Shown piece after piece: positions 1 through 4,488 of a stretch of DNA of 5,759 bases; the stretch's first letter is position 1; every line of letters begins with the position of its first letter. Origin of the DNA: Actinomycetes bacterium. GTDB taxonomy: Bacteria; Actinomycetota; Acidimicrobiia; Acidimicrobiales; Bog-793. A program made the translations under genes and the position numbers. The notes beneath the pieces are model-generated. The model was not told where the DNA came from and ran no database searches. It worked only from the letters and a program-made list of their open reading frames with translations. The stretch covers positions 1-5,759 of the forward strand of contig JAKACF010000195.1 of the NCBI GenBank assembly GCA_021821585.1, read 5' to 3'.

Positions 1-147
1 CCGGTCTGCCACATGACCGTCGACCCGGCGACGGCTGCCGCCACCCGCCGCTACGGGGACCAGGATTACTACTTCTGCAACACCGGCTGTGCCGAGCGCT
101 TCGATGCCGAGCCGGAGCGCTTCCTCCACTCGCTCCCGGTCGACTGA
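1..147 (+). CDS. C-terminal end of a YHS-domain protein (5' partial)
   Basis: The frame is open from the left edge to TGA at 145-147 and gives 48 residues. They form an almost complete YHS domain. A 'PVCHMTVDP' segment (Cys3) is followed by 'YYFCNTGCAERF' with Cys26 and Cys30, and then by the usual 'F-x3-P-x2-FL' ending. YHS domains are small metal-associated modules found in copper and heavy-metal P-type ATPases, in some oxygenases and as stand-alone proteins. The three cysteines are the expected conserved ones. The common CGM motif is CHM here, a variant I believe also occurs in natural YHS proteins. The domain sits at the extreme C-terminus, only about six residues before the stop. The rest of the protein lies to the left of the window, so whether this is a metal ATPase, a fusion enzyme or a small YHS protein cannot be decided. 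The family call is firm; the function is not. Confidence 0.85.
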   Translation, partial: PVCHMTVDPATAAATRRYGDQDYYFCNTGCAERFDAEPERFLHSLPVD

Positions 148-153
148 GGAGCG
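131..153. other. Inverted repeat across the end of the YHS gene
   Basis: The arms CGCTCC (131-136) and GGAGCG (148-153) are perfect 6-bp complements around an 11-nt loop that lies over the YHS stop codon. The 3' arm sequence is repeated at 164-169, so the 131-136 arm could pair with either copy. It could be part of a 3'-end structure, but no T-run follows, so function is uncertain. Confidence 0.3.
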
Positions 154-164
154 GAAGCCGGGAG

Positions 165-180
165 GAGCGGTCGACCGCTC
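165..180. terminator. Perfect 16-bp palindrome between convergent genes, possible bidirectional terminator
   Basis: GAGCGGTCGACCGCTC reads the same on both strands. In RNA it folds as a 6-bp stem with a TCGA loop. It starts 18 nt after the YHS stop and covers two bases of the TGA of the leftward hydrolase gene (179-181), so both converging transcripts would carry it. No U-tract follows on either strand; in high-GC actinobacteria hairpins without U-tails are often proposed as terminators. The short stem keeps this tentative, and a protein-binding dyad is an alternative reading. Confidence 0.4.
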
Positions 181-1342
181 ACGGGTAGGGCGTCGAGACA
201 CCGCAGTCGCCCGTGTCGCCGGTCGCGGGCAGCGAGACGGCGGCGCTCGTGAGGAGGGTCGCCACCCCGGCGCGCTCCCCGACCTCCTGCACGGTCGACA
301 GCGTGGCGGGCCGGTGGCGCACCGACAGCGCCATCTCGAGGAACTTCGTCGTGACGCGTCGCACGACCGGGAACCACGGAACCGCGCCGTCGTAGGGCCC
401 GAGATGGGTGGCGCCGTCCAGCACCAGGAAGAGGTGGTGGGCGGCTCCCGGGGCGACGGCGTCGTACAGCGTCGTCGCGTCCTGGGTCGAGTTGCAGTAG
501 TCGGTCGTGCTCTCCGTCGAGAGCACGGAGAGCGAGGCGGAGGCTGCCTGGTAGGGGACGCCGGCACCGATCTCGGCACCCGACAGCAGGAGGGCGGCGC
601 GCGGGCGGACCGGCAGGGTTGCCCGGACGGCCGCGAAGCTGTCGGCGAACAGCAGCGCCCCGACGACGTTCGCGCCGTCGGACTGCCCCGCCAAGGCCAC
701 CCTCGAGGTGTCGAGCAGGCCGTTCAGAAATGACCCCCGCTGCCGGGCGAGCGGGACGAGGTCCCGCACCACGACGGCGAGGTCCTCGGGCTCGTTCCAG
801 ATGTCGGCCTCGGAGGCGTCACCTCGTCCCTGGGCGACCCAGGCGTAGTAGTTGTCGACGGGGAAGAGCGGAGCCACGACGACGAAGCCCGCCCGGACCC
901 AGCTGTCGAGCAGCGGCTCGTAGGTGTGCGGCGTGACGGCGAAGCCGTGGGCGAAGACCACGACGGGGAACGGTCCGAAGGCGGTGGCGGGCGGAGCGCC
1001 CGGGAGCAGGCCCTTGCCGGGCTCGAGGGTGGGGTAGCGGATCGTCGTCCGGAGCACCCGCCTCGGCGAGAGGACCTGGGGCGGGGTATCGGCGTAGTCG
1101 AGCGTCGGTCTCGACGGGTCGACGAAGGTGACGGTCCGTATGCCCACTCCGAAGGCGGCCGGGTAGCGGGGCCTCGTCGAGGCGACGGTCGCCGGCACGG
1201 CCGTGGTCGGCGCCGCCACCGGTGGGCTGGTGGCGCGGGTCGTCGTCGGCGCCAGCCGGTCGGCGACAGGGGCGGCACAAGCCGCGAGCAGGAGGGAGCC
1301 ACAGACGACAAGGCCCCCCAGCCGCCCCCAGCCACTGCTCAC
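179..1342 (-). CDS. Secreted lipoprotein alpha/beta hydrolase (PETase/chlorophyllase/dienelactone hydrolase-like)
   Basis: This is a 387-residue exported serine hydrolase. I place the start at GTG 1342-1340 because a classic lipoprotein signal peptide follows at once: a short basic N-region (Arg7), a hydrophobic core at about 8-20, and lipobox LAAC with lipidated Cys22. Reading upstream to 1726 only adds antisense of the neighbouring gene. A Thr/Pro/Ala-rich linker (about 25-57) tethers the enzyme to the membrane. The fold then shows 'VVVFAHGF' (oxyanion HG at 132-133), a nucleophile elbow GQSDG with Ser221, a probable acid Asp281 ('STESTTDYC') and His313 ('GATHLG'). These spacings suit the alpha/beta hydrolase class that includes polyester hydrolases, chlorophyllases and platelet-activating-factor acetylhydrolases; an ester substrate is likely but unidentified. 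After the lipid-modified cysteine only Cys283 and Cys380 remain, and they may form a disulfide. No Shine-Dalgarno sequence is visible before the GTG, so translation may be leaderless. The gene is divergent from the BrkB gene and convergent with the YHS gene. Confidence 0.85.
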   Translation of the reverse strand: MSSGWGRLGGLVVCGSLLLAACAAPVADRLAPTTTRATSPPVAAPTTAVPATVASTRPRYPAAFGVGIRTVTFVDPSRPTLDYADTPPQVLSPRRVLRTTIRYPTLEPGKGLLPGAPPATAFGPFPVVVFAHGFAVTPHTYEPLLDSWVRAGFVVVAPLFPVDNYYAWVAQGRGDASEADIWNEPEDLAVVVRDLVPLARQRGSFLNGLLDTSRVALAGQSDGANVVGALLFADSFAAVRATLPVRPRAALLLSGAEIGAGVPYQAASASLSVLSTESTTDYCNSTQDATTLYDAVAPGAAHHLFLVLDGATHLGPYDGAVPWFPVVRRVTTKFLEMALSVRHRPATLSTVQEVGERAGVATLLTSAAVSLPATGDTGDCGVSTPYP

Positions 1343-1398
1343 GGCACCATTGTGGCAGCGCCCGGGCCAGCCTGCTCCGAGGCGTGGCCGACCCAGCC

Positions 1399-1417
1399 TG
1401 CGGGGATCATCCCTGCA
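1399..1417. promoter_or_regulatory. Operator-like dyad in divergent promoter region
   Basis: TGCGGGGATCATCCCTGCA has two 9-bp arms around a central C, matching at 8 of 9 positions (one G/T mismatch), with a perfect GGGAT/ATCCC core. With a one-base spacer it suits a DNA site for a dimeric regulator better than an RNA hairpin. It ends 25 bp before the BrkB start codon, where a bound protein could block transcription or initiation. No regulator gene is present in the window, so the binding protein is unknown, and chance cannot be excluded in DNA this rich in G and C. Confidence 0.3.
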
Positions 1418-1431
1418 TGAGGCTCCCGTCC

Positions 1432-1436
1432 GGAGG
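1432..1436 (+). promoter_or_regulatory. Shine-Dalgarno that fixes the BrkB start
   Basis: GGAGG at 1432-1436 lies 6 nt before GTG 1443-1445. This good spacing selects that GTG over the in-frame start codons far upstream, which lie inside the oppositely oriented hydrolase gene. Confidence 0.75.
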
Positions 1437-1442
1437 GGTGAG

Positions 1443-2624
1443 GTGAACCCGATCGAGCGGCGGATCCGCCGCGTCGACGCGTTCCAGCAACGGCACACGG
1501 CCAGCGCGTTCGTGTTCGGCGTCGTGAAGAAGTTCGGGGACGACAACGGTGGCTCCCTCGTCGCCAACCTGGCGCACTCGGCCTTCGGGACGGTCTTTCC
1601 CCTCCTGCTCCTCCTCGTCACCATCCTCGGGCTGGTGCTCGGCAGCCATCCGGGGCTCCGCCACGACGTCGTCGACTCCGCCGTCCGACAGTTCCCGATC
1701 ATCGGCAACGACCTCGCGAAGAACATCTCGGCGTTGCACCGTCACAGCGCAATCGGGCTGGCGGTCGGCATCGTCGGCCTCCTGTGGGGCTCGCTCGGGC
1801 TCGCCCAGAGCGGCGTGTTCACGATGGAGCAGGTCTGGAACCTGCCCGGCCCGCAACGCCCGAACTACCTCACCCGGCTCGGCCGGAGCCTCGTCTTCCT
1901 CGCTATCCTCGCCGTCGGGACCCTCGTCGGGACCTTCCTCGCCGCCGTGGTGCCGGCCGTCAAGGGCACCACCGGGCTGGCGGTGGTCGGAGCCGCCGCC
2001 TCGGCCACGACCAACACCGGCCAGTACCTCCTCGCCTTCCGGGTCCTCACCCCGAAGGCGGTGCCGACCAGGGCGCTCGTGCCCGGCTCGATCGTGGGCG
2101 GGATCGGCTGGACGGTCCTCCAGGCGCTCGGCGGGTTCGTCGTCGGTCACTACCTGCGCAACGACAGCGCCGTCTACGGGCTGTTCGCCATCGTCCTCGG
2201 CCTGTTCGCCTGGATCTACTTCCTCTCCGAGCTCACGGTGTACGCGGCCGAGCTGAACGTCGTCCTCGCCGGGCGCCTGTGGCCGAGGGCCATCGTCCAG
2301 CCGCCGCTCACCGAGGCGGACCAGCGCTCCATGGCCGCCCAGGCGCGCCAGAACCGCCGTCGCCCGGAGCAGCACGTCGAGGTGAGCTTCAGCCGGCGGA
2401 CGCTCAGCCAGGACGAGTTCCTCGCGCTCGACGAGCACCAGCAGCGGCAGCTCAGCGAATTCGGTCCGGACGACGACGAGTCCCCCTTCGCCCTGTCCCC
2501 GCTCGAACCGGGCCGGGAGAGGCCGGGAGGATCCTCAGGCGTCCCGCCGGTTGAGCAGCACGGCGCCGATGACGAGGGCGGCGAGCGTGTACCCGCAGAG
2601 GGCCGCGAACCCGACCCACGGTGA
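1443..2624 (+). CDS. YihY/virulence factor BrkB family integral membrane protein
   Basis: This 393-residue protein belongs to the BrkB/YihY family of polytopic inner-membrane proteins, once thought to be ribonuclease BN and still without an agreed function; transport is suggested. The GTG start follows a well placed GGAGG. Six hydrophobic segments are visible at about 48-68, 103-121, 148-171, 178-200, 211-236 and 243-267. The final one carries the family hallmark 'YGLFAIVLGLFAWIYF' followed by 'YAAELNVV' with the conserved Ala-Glu-x-Asn at 269-272. 'AHSAFGTVFPLLLLLV' near residue 45 matches the family's first helix. After about 285 the chain becomes soluble and ends in an acidic, proline- and glycine-rich tail (about 340-393, with 'DDDESPF' at 343-349) that I expect to be disordered and cytoplasmic. 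The last 30 codons including the stop (2535-2624) overlap the 3' end of the ABC permease on the other strand. It is transcribed alone and diverges from the hydrolase gene. The family call is strong. Confidence 0.9.
   Translation: MNPIERRIRRVDAFQQRHTASAFVFGVVKKFGDDNGGSLVANLAHSAFGTVFPLLLLLVTILGLVLGSHPGLRHDVVDSAVRQFPIIGNDLAKNISALHRHSAIGLAVGIVGLLWGSLGLAQSGVFTMEQVWNLPGPQRPNYLTRLGRSLVFLAILAVGTLVGTFLAAVVPAVKGTTGLAVVGAAASATTNTGQYLLAFRVLTPKAVPTRALVPGSIVGGIGWTVLQALGGFVVGHYLRNDSAVYGLFAIVLGLFAWIYFLSELTVYAAELNVVLAGRLWPRAIVQPPLTEADQRSMAAQARQNRRRPEQHVEVSFSRRTLSQDEFLALDEHQQRQLSEFGPDDDESPFALSPLEPGRERPGGSSGVPPVEQHGADDEGGERVPAEGREPDPR
2527..2536. other. Short palindrome at the convergent 3' ends
   Basis: GAGGATCCTC is a perfect 10-bp palindrome lying over the permease stop codon, inside the BrkB coding tail. 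It is too short to form a convincing hairpin and no T-run follows. I see no other terminator-like structure between these two converging genes. Confidence 0.2.
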
Positions 2625-3395
2625 GAGGAGGCTGCCGCCGCCGAAGGCGCCTGCGGTGAGCCGCGTCGTCGCCATGTGCTCCGCGATGACGAGCGGCATG
2701 TAGCGCAGGACCGCCTGCTGGAACGACGCCGGGAAGGCCTGGATGATGAGCGGCAGGACCAGCAGGAGCCCGACGTAGGTGGCAAGGGCGCCTGCGGTGT
2801 GGCGGATGATGGTGGCGAGCCCGAGCGCGAACAGGCCCATCACCGTCAGGACGAGCCCGGCTCCGGCGACGGCACGCAGGACTCCTGGCTGGCCGAGCGT
2901 GGCGTAGGGGGTGGTCCCCTTCAACAGCTGCTGGCCGAGCTCGAAGGCGGCGAAGGTCAGCACCTCGCTCGTGACGAGCGCCACCAGACCGAACACGACG
3001 GTCTTGCAGACGAGCACGAGCGTGCGGTGGGGTGCGGCCGCGAAGGTCGCCCGGATGGTGCCGCTCGAGAACTCGGCGCTCATGGCGAGCACCCCGAGCA
3101 CGCCGATGGCGATCTGGCCGAGGAAGAGCCCGGCCAGGCTGCGCTGGGTGGGGTCGAAGCCGAACCGCTCCACCGGGCCGCCCGAGTTCCAGTGGGCGGC
3201 CGTGACGGCGGTCGCGACGGCGCCGATGCCGACGACGGCGAGCACGGTCACGACGAGGGTCCACATCGTGGAGCGGACCGAGCGCAGCTTGGTCCACTCC
3301 GCCCGGAGCAGGCCGGCAGGGCCGTAGCGACCCGGGGGGAGGGGCCGATCGACCGAGAAGTCCTTCGGGGGCACCCCCGCCGAGACCGCGCTCAT
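2535..3395 (-). CDS. ABC-2 type transporter permease subunit
   Basis: This is a 286-residue membrane subunit of an ABC exporter. A roughly 30-residue cytoplasmic N-terminus leads to the amphipathic signature 'AEWTKLRSVRSTMWTL' (32-47), typical of actinobacterial ABC-2 permeases. Hydrophobic helices follow at about 44-66, 86-106, 132-154, 174-196, 202-220 and 258-281, six in all as usual for the family. Between helices 2 and 3, 'SAEFSSGTIRATFAAAP' (106-121) is the conserved cytoplasmic coupling segment that contacts the ATPase. The ATG start (3395-3393) overlaps the TGA of the upstream ATPase gene as ATGA, so the two are very likely one operon with coupled translation. The protein ends in 'LLNRRDA', a usual ending in this family, which argues that the TGA at 2537-2535 is real. 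Substrate cannot be inferred; relatives export drugs, antibiotics or lipids, or are uncharacterised. The 3' end overlaps the BrkB gene antisense by 90 bp. Confidence 0.92.
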   Translation of the reverse strand: MSAVSAGVPPKDFSVDRPLPPGRYGPAGLLRAEWTKLRSVRSTMWTLVVTVLAVVGIGAVATAVTAAHWNSGGPVERFGFDPTQRSLAGLFLGQIAIGVLGVLAMSAEFSSGTIRATFAAAPHRTLVLVCKTVVFGLVALVTSEVLTFAAFELGQQLLKGTTPYATLGQPGVLRAVAGAGLVLTVMGLFALGLATIIRHTAGALATYVGLLLVLPLIIQAFPASFQQAVLRYMPLVIAEHMATTRLTAGAFGGGSLLSPWVGFAALCGYTLAALVIGAVLLNRRDA

Positions 3396-4330
3396 CTCGG
3401 TGCTCCTGCCACGGGCGCCGTGCCGTCCCGGTCGACCCGGAATTCGACGCTGTCCTTGGTGAGCTCCATGAACGCCTCCTCGAGGGTTCCGGCCTGGGGC
3501 GAGAGCTCATGGAGGGCGACCCCGGCGGAGAGGGCGAGCTCGCCGATCTCGGAGGCCGGGAGGCCGGTCACCTCGAGCGAGCCGTCGCCGGCCGCCACGA
3601 TGCGGGCACCCTCGCGGGTGAGCACGGCCCGGAGCTGCTCGGCACCGGGCGTCCGGACGCGCACGAGGCCGCCGGAGCTCCGGGCGAGGAGCTCCCCGAC
3701 GGGTTGCTCGGCGATGAGGCGACCCTTGCCGATGACGACCACGTGGTCGGCCGTGACGGCCATCTCGCTCATGAGGTGGCTCGAGACGAGCACCGTGCGG
3801 CCGTCGGCCGCCAGGCTCTTCAGCAGCATGCGGACCCAGCGGATTCCCTCGGGGTCGAGACCGTTGACGGGCTCGTCGAACAGCAGGACGGCCGGGTCAC
3901 CGAGCATGGCAGCCGCGATGCCGAGCCGCTGGCCCATGCCGAGCGAGAAGGTCCCGGCCCGTCGGCGCGCCACGGAGGTGAGGCCGACGAGCTCCAGCAC
4001 CTCATCGACGCGCGAGCGCGGGATGTCGTTCGTCTGGGCGAGCGAGAGCAGGTGCATGTAGGCGCTGCGGCCCGGATGGACCGACCGCGCCTCGAGCAGG
4101 GCACCGACCTCCCTGAGCGGCCAGGGCAGGTCGTGGTAGGTCCGTCCGTTGAGCGTCACCTGGCCGCTGTCGGGGCGGTCGAGGCCGAGGATGAGGCGCA
4201 TGGTCGTCGACTTGCCGGCGCCGTTCGGTCCGAGGAAGCCGGTGACCCGCCCGGGACGGACCTCGAAGGAGAGGTGGTCGACCGCCAAGGCCTCGCCGTA
4301 GCGCTTCGTGAGGTCGCGGGCGTCGATCAC
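3392..4330 (-). CDS. ABC transporter ATP-binding protein (DrrA/BcrA-type exporter ATPase)
   Basis: This 312-residue nucleotide-binding subunit powers the exporter whose permease is encoded just downstream. Visible motifs are the A-loop Tyr11 ('LTKRYGEALAV'), Walker A GPNGAGKS (34-41), signature SLGMG (129-133, replacing LSGGQ as in many BcrA-like ATPases), Walker B 'VLLFDEP' with catalytic Glu153, D-loop NGLD (156-159) and switch His185 in 'LVSSHLM'. The Q-loop position reads 'GALLEARSVHP', with Glu80 where Gln is usual, a feature I associate with this subfamily. After about 215 comes the C-terminal extension seen in DrrA-type proteins, ending 'TLEEAFMELTKDSVEFR' plus a short tail. The GTG start (4330-4328) fits because family members begin a few residues before 'LTKRYG'. 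Its own ribosome site is weak (GGGAG, 11 nt upstream), and a small leader ORF overlaps the start as GTGA. The stop overlaps the permease ATG by 4 nt. Exporter type is clear; substrate is unknown. Confidence 0.93.
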   Translation of the reverse strand: MIDARDLTKRYGEALAVDHLSFEVRPGRVTGFLGPNGAGKSTTMRLILGLDRPDSGQVTLNGRTYHDLPWPLREVGALLEARSVHPGRSAYMHLLSLAQTNDIPRSRVDEVLELVGLTSVARRRAGTFSLGMGQRLGIAAAMLGDPAVLLFDEPVNGLDPEGIRWVRMLLKSLAADGRTVLVSSHLMSEMAVTADHVVVIGKGRLIAEQPVGELLARSSGGLVRVRTPGAEQLRAVLTREGARIVAAGDGSLEVTGLPASEIGELALSAGVALHELSPQAGTLEEAFMELTKDSVEFRVDRDGTAPVAGAPR

Positions 4331-4383
4331 GTGCCGCCCCGCTCCCGGGTGCCCCTAGGCCTGGCGTGAGTGCCTCGGGTCAT
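4327..4383 (-). CDS. Putative 18-residue leader ORF translationally coupled to the ABC operon
   Basis: ATG at 4383-4381 opens a small frame encoding MTRGTHARPRGTRERGGT. It ends at TGA 4329-4327, which overlaps the GTG start of the ABC ATPase as GTGA. A strong ribosome site GAGGAGG (4400-4394) precedes the ATG by 10 nt and is better than the one directly before the ATPase. This layout would let ribosomes finishing the leader restart on the ATPase gene. Five or six of 18 residues are basic, and several codons are uncommon in such GC-rich genomes (CGA, two AGG, ACT, CCT), which could either serve ribosome-stalling control or mean the frame is not truly coding. It is not in frame with the ATPase, so it is not an N-terminal extension. 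A frame of 18 codons can easily arise by chance, so this is a hypothesis. Confidence 0.35.
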   Translation of the reverse strand: MTRGTHARPRGTRERGGT

Positions 4384-4465
4384 CGCGTCGTCGCCTCCTC
4401 GATCCTCGGCGTGGCGGACCCCCGGGGCCCCGCGCCCAAGATCGACGCTACCCGCGGCGCCGAGT
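4384..4465 (-). promoter_or_regulatory. Presumed promoter and 5' leader region of the ABC operon
   Basis: This gap lies upstream of the ABC operon and downstream of the sedolisin stop. TAGCGT at 4450-4445 on the minus strand fits a TAnnnT -10 box, and it would give a leader of about 55 nt before the small ORF. No -35 hexamer lies at the expected distance. The GC palindrome CGGGGCCCCG (4423-4432) would fall in the early transcript. The operon could also be read through from the sedolisin gene. Confidence 0.3.
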
Positions 4466-4481
4466 GGGGCGGCCGCGCCCC
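4466..4481 (-). terminator. GC hairpin just after the sedolisin stop, possible terminator
   Basis: Arms GGGGCG (4466-4471) and CGCCCC (4476-4481) pair perfectly around a GCCG loop. In the leftward transcript the hairpin begins 7 nt after the sedolisin TAA. No U-run follows, so it would be a weak or non-canonical terminator, or an mRNA 3'-end stabiliser. It is the only structure separating the peptidase gene from the ABC operon. Confidence 0.4.
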
Positions 4482-4488
4482 TGATTGG

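Larger units (their letters stand above)
1343..1442. promoter_or_regulatory. Divergent intergenic region, promoters for hydrolase and BrkB genes
   Basis: These 100 bp separate two genes transcribed away from each other, so promoters for both are expected here. I see no convincing -35/-10 pair on either strand. On the minus strand CACAAT at 1355-1350 resembles a -10 box that would start transcription near the hydrolase GTG, which would agree with the lack of a ribosome binding site there, but no -35 box is recognisable. The region holds a 9-bp direct repeat CCAGCCTGC (1367-1375 and 1393-1401) and the dyad described separately. Assignment as regulatory rests on gene orientation. Confidence 0.5.

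Noticed and set aside
89..733. 214-codon plus-strand frame over the hydrolase 3' half
   Set aside because: It overlaps both the YHS gene end and the antisense of a hydrolase with clear catalytic motifs; composition is that of a shadow frame.
1367..1401. CCAGCCTGC direct repeat pair as a regulator site
   Set aside because: Nine bases repeated at a 26-bp offset (about 2.5 helical turns) is weak on its own in such GC-rich DNA; noted only within the intergenic region.
1203..1442. Upstream in-frame start for the BrkB gene at 1203
   Set aside because: The added residues are the complement of the hydrolase signal peptide and linker and show no family match; GGAGG before GTG 1443 gives the natural start.
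1343..1726. N-terminal extension of the hydrolase frame up to 1726 on the minus strand
   Set aside because: It would overlap the BrkB coding sequence on the opposite strand by almost 300 bp and bury the lipoprotein signal peptide in mid-protein; the signal peptide fixes the start at 1342.
1407..2438. Minus-strand open frame of 343 codons opposite the BrkB gene
   Set aside because: The product is a repetitive Asp/Glu/Arg/Gly-rich chain with no domain, mirroring BrkB codons; it is a shadow.
2676..4061. Long plus-strand open frame of about 460 codons
   Set aside because: It lies antisense to the ABC permease and ATPase, which have full family motifs; its product is a low-complexity Arg/Gly/Asp/His-rich chain typical of shadow frames in GC-rich DNA.
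3392..4330. SLGMG signature and Glu80 in the Q-loop as signs of a defective ABC ATPase
   Set aside because: These substitutions are usual in BcrA/DrrA-like exporter ATPases, and Walker A, Walker B Glu, D-loop and switch His are all intact.
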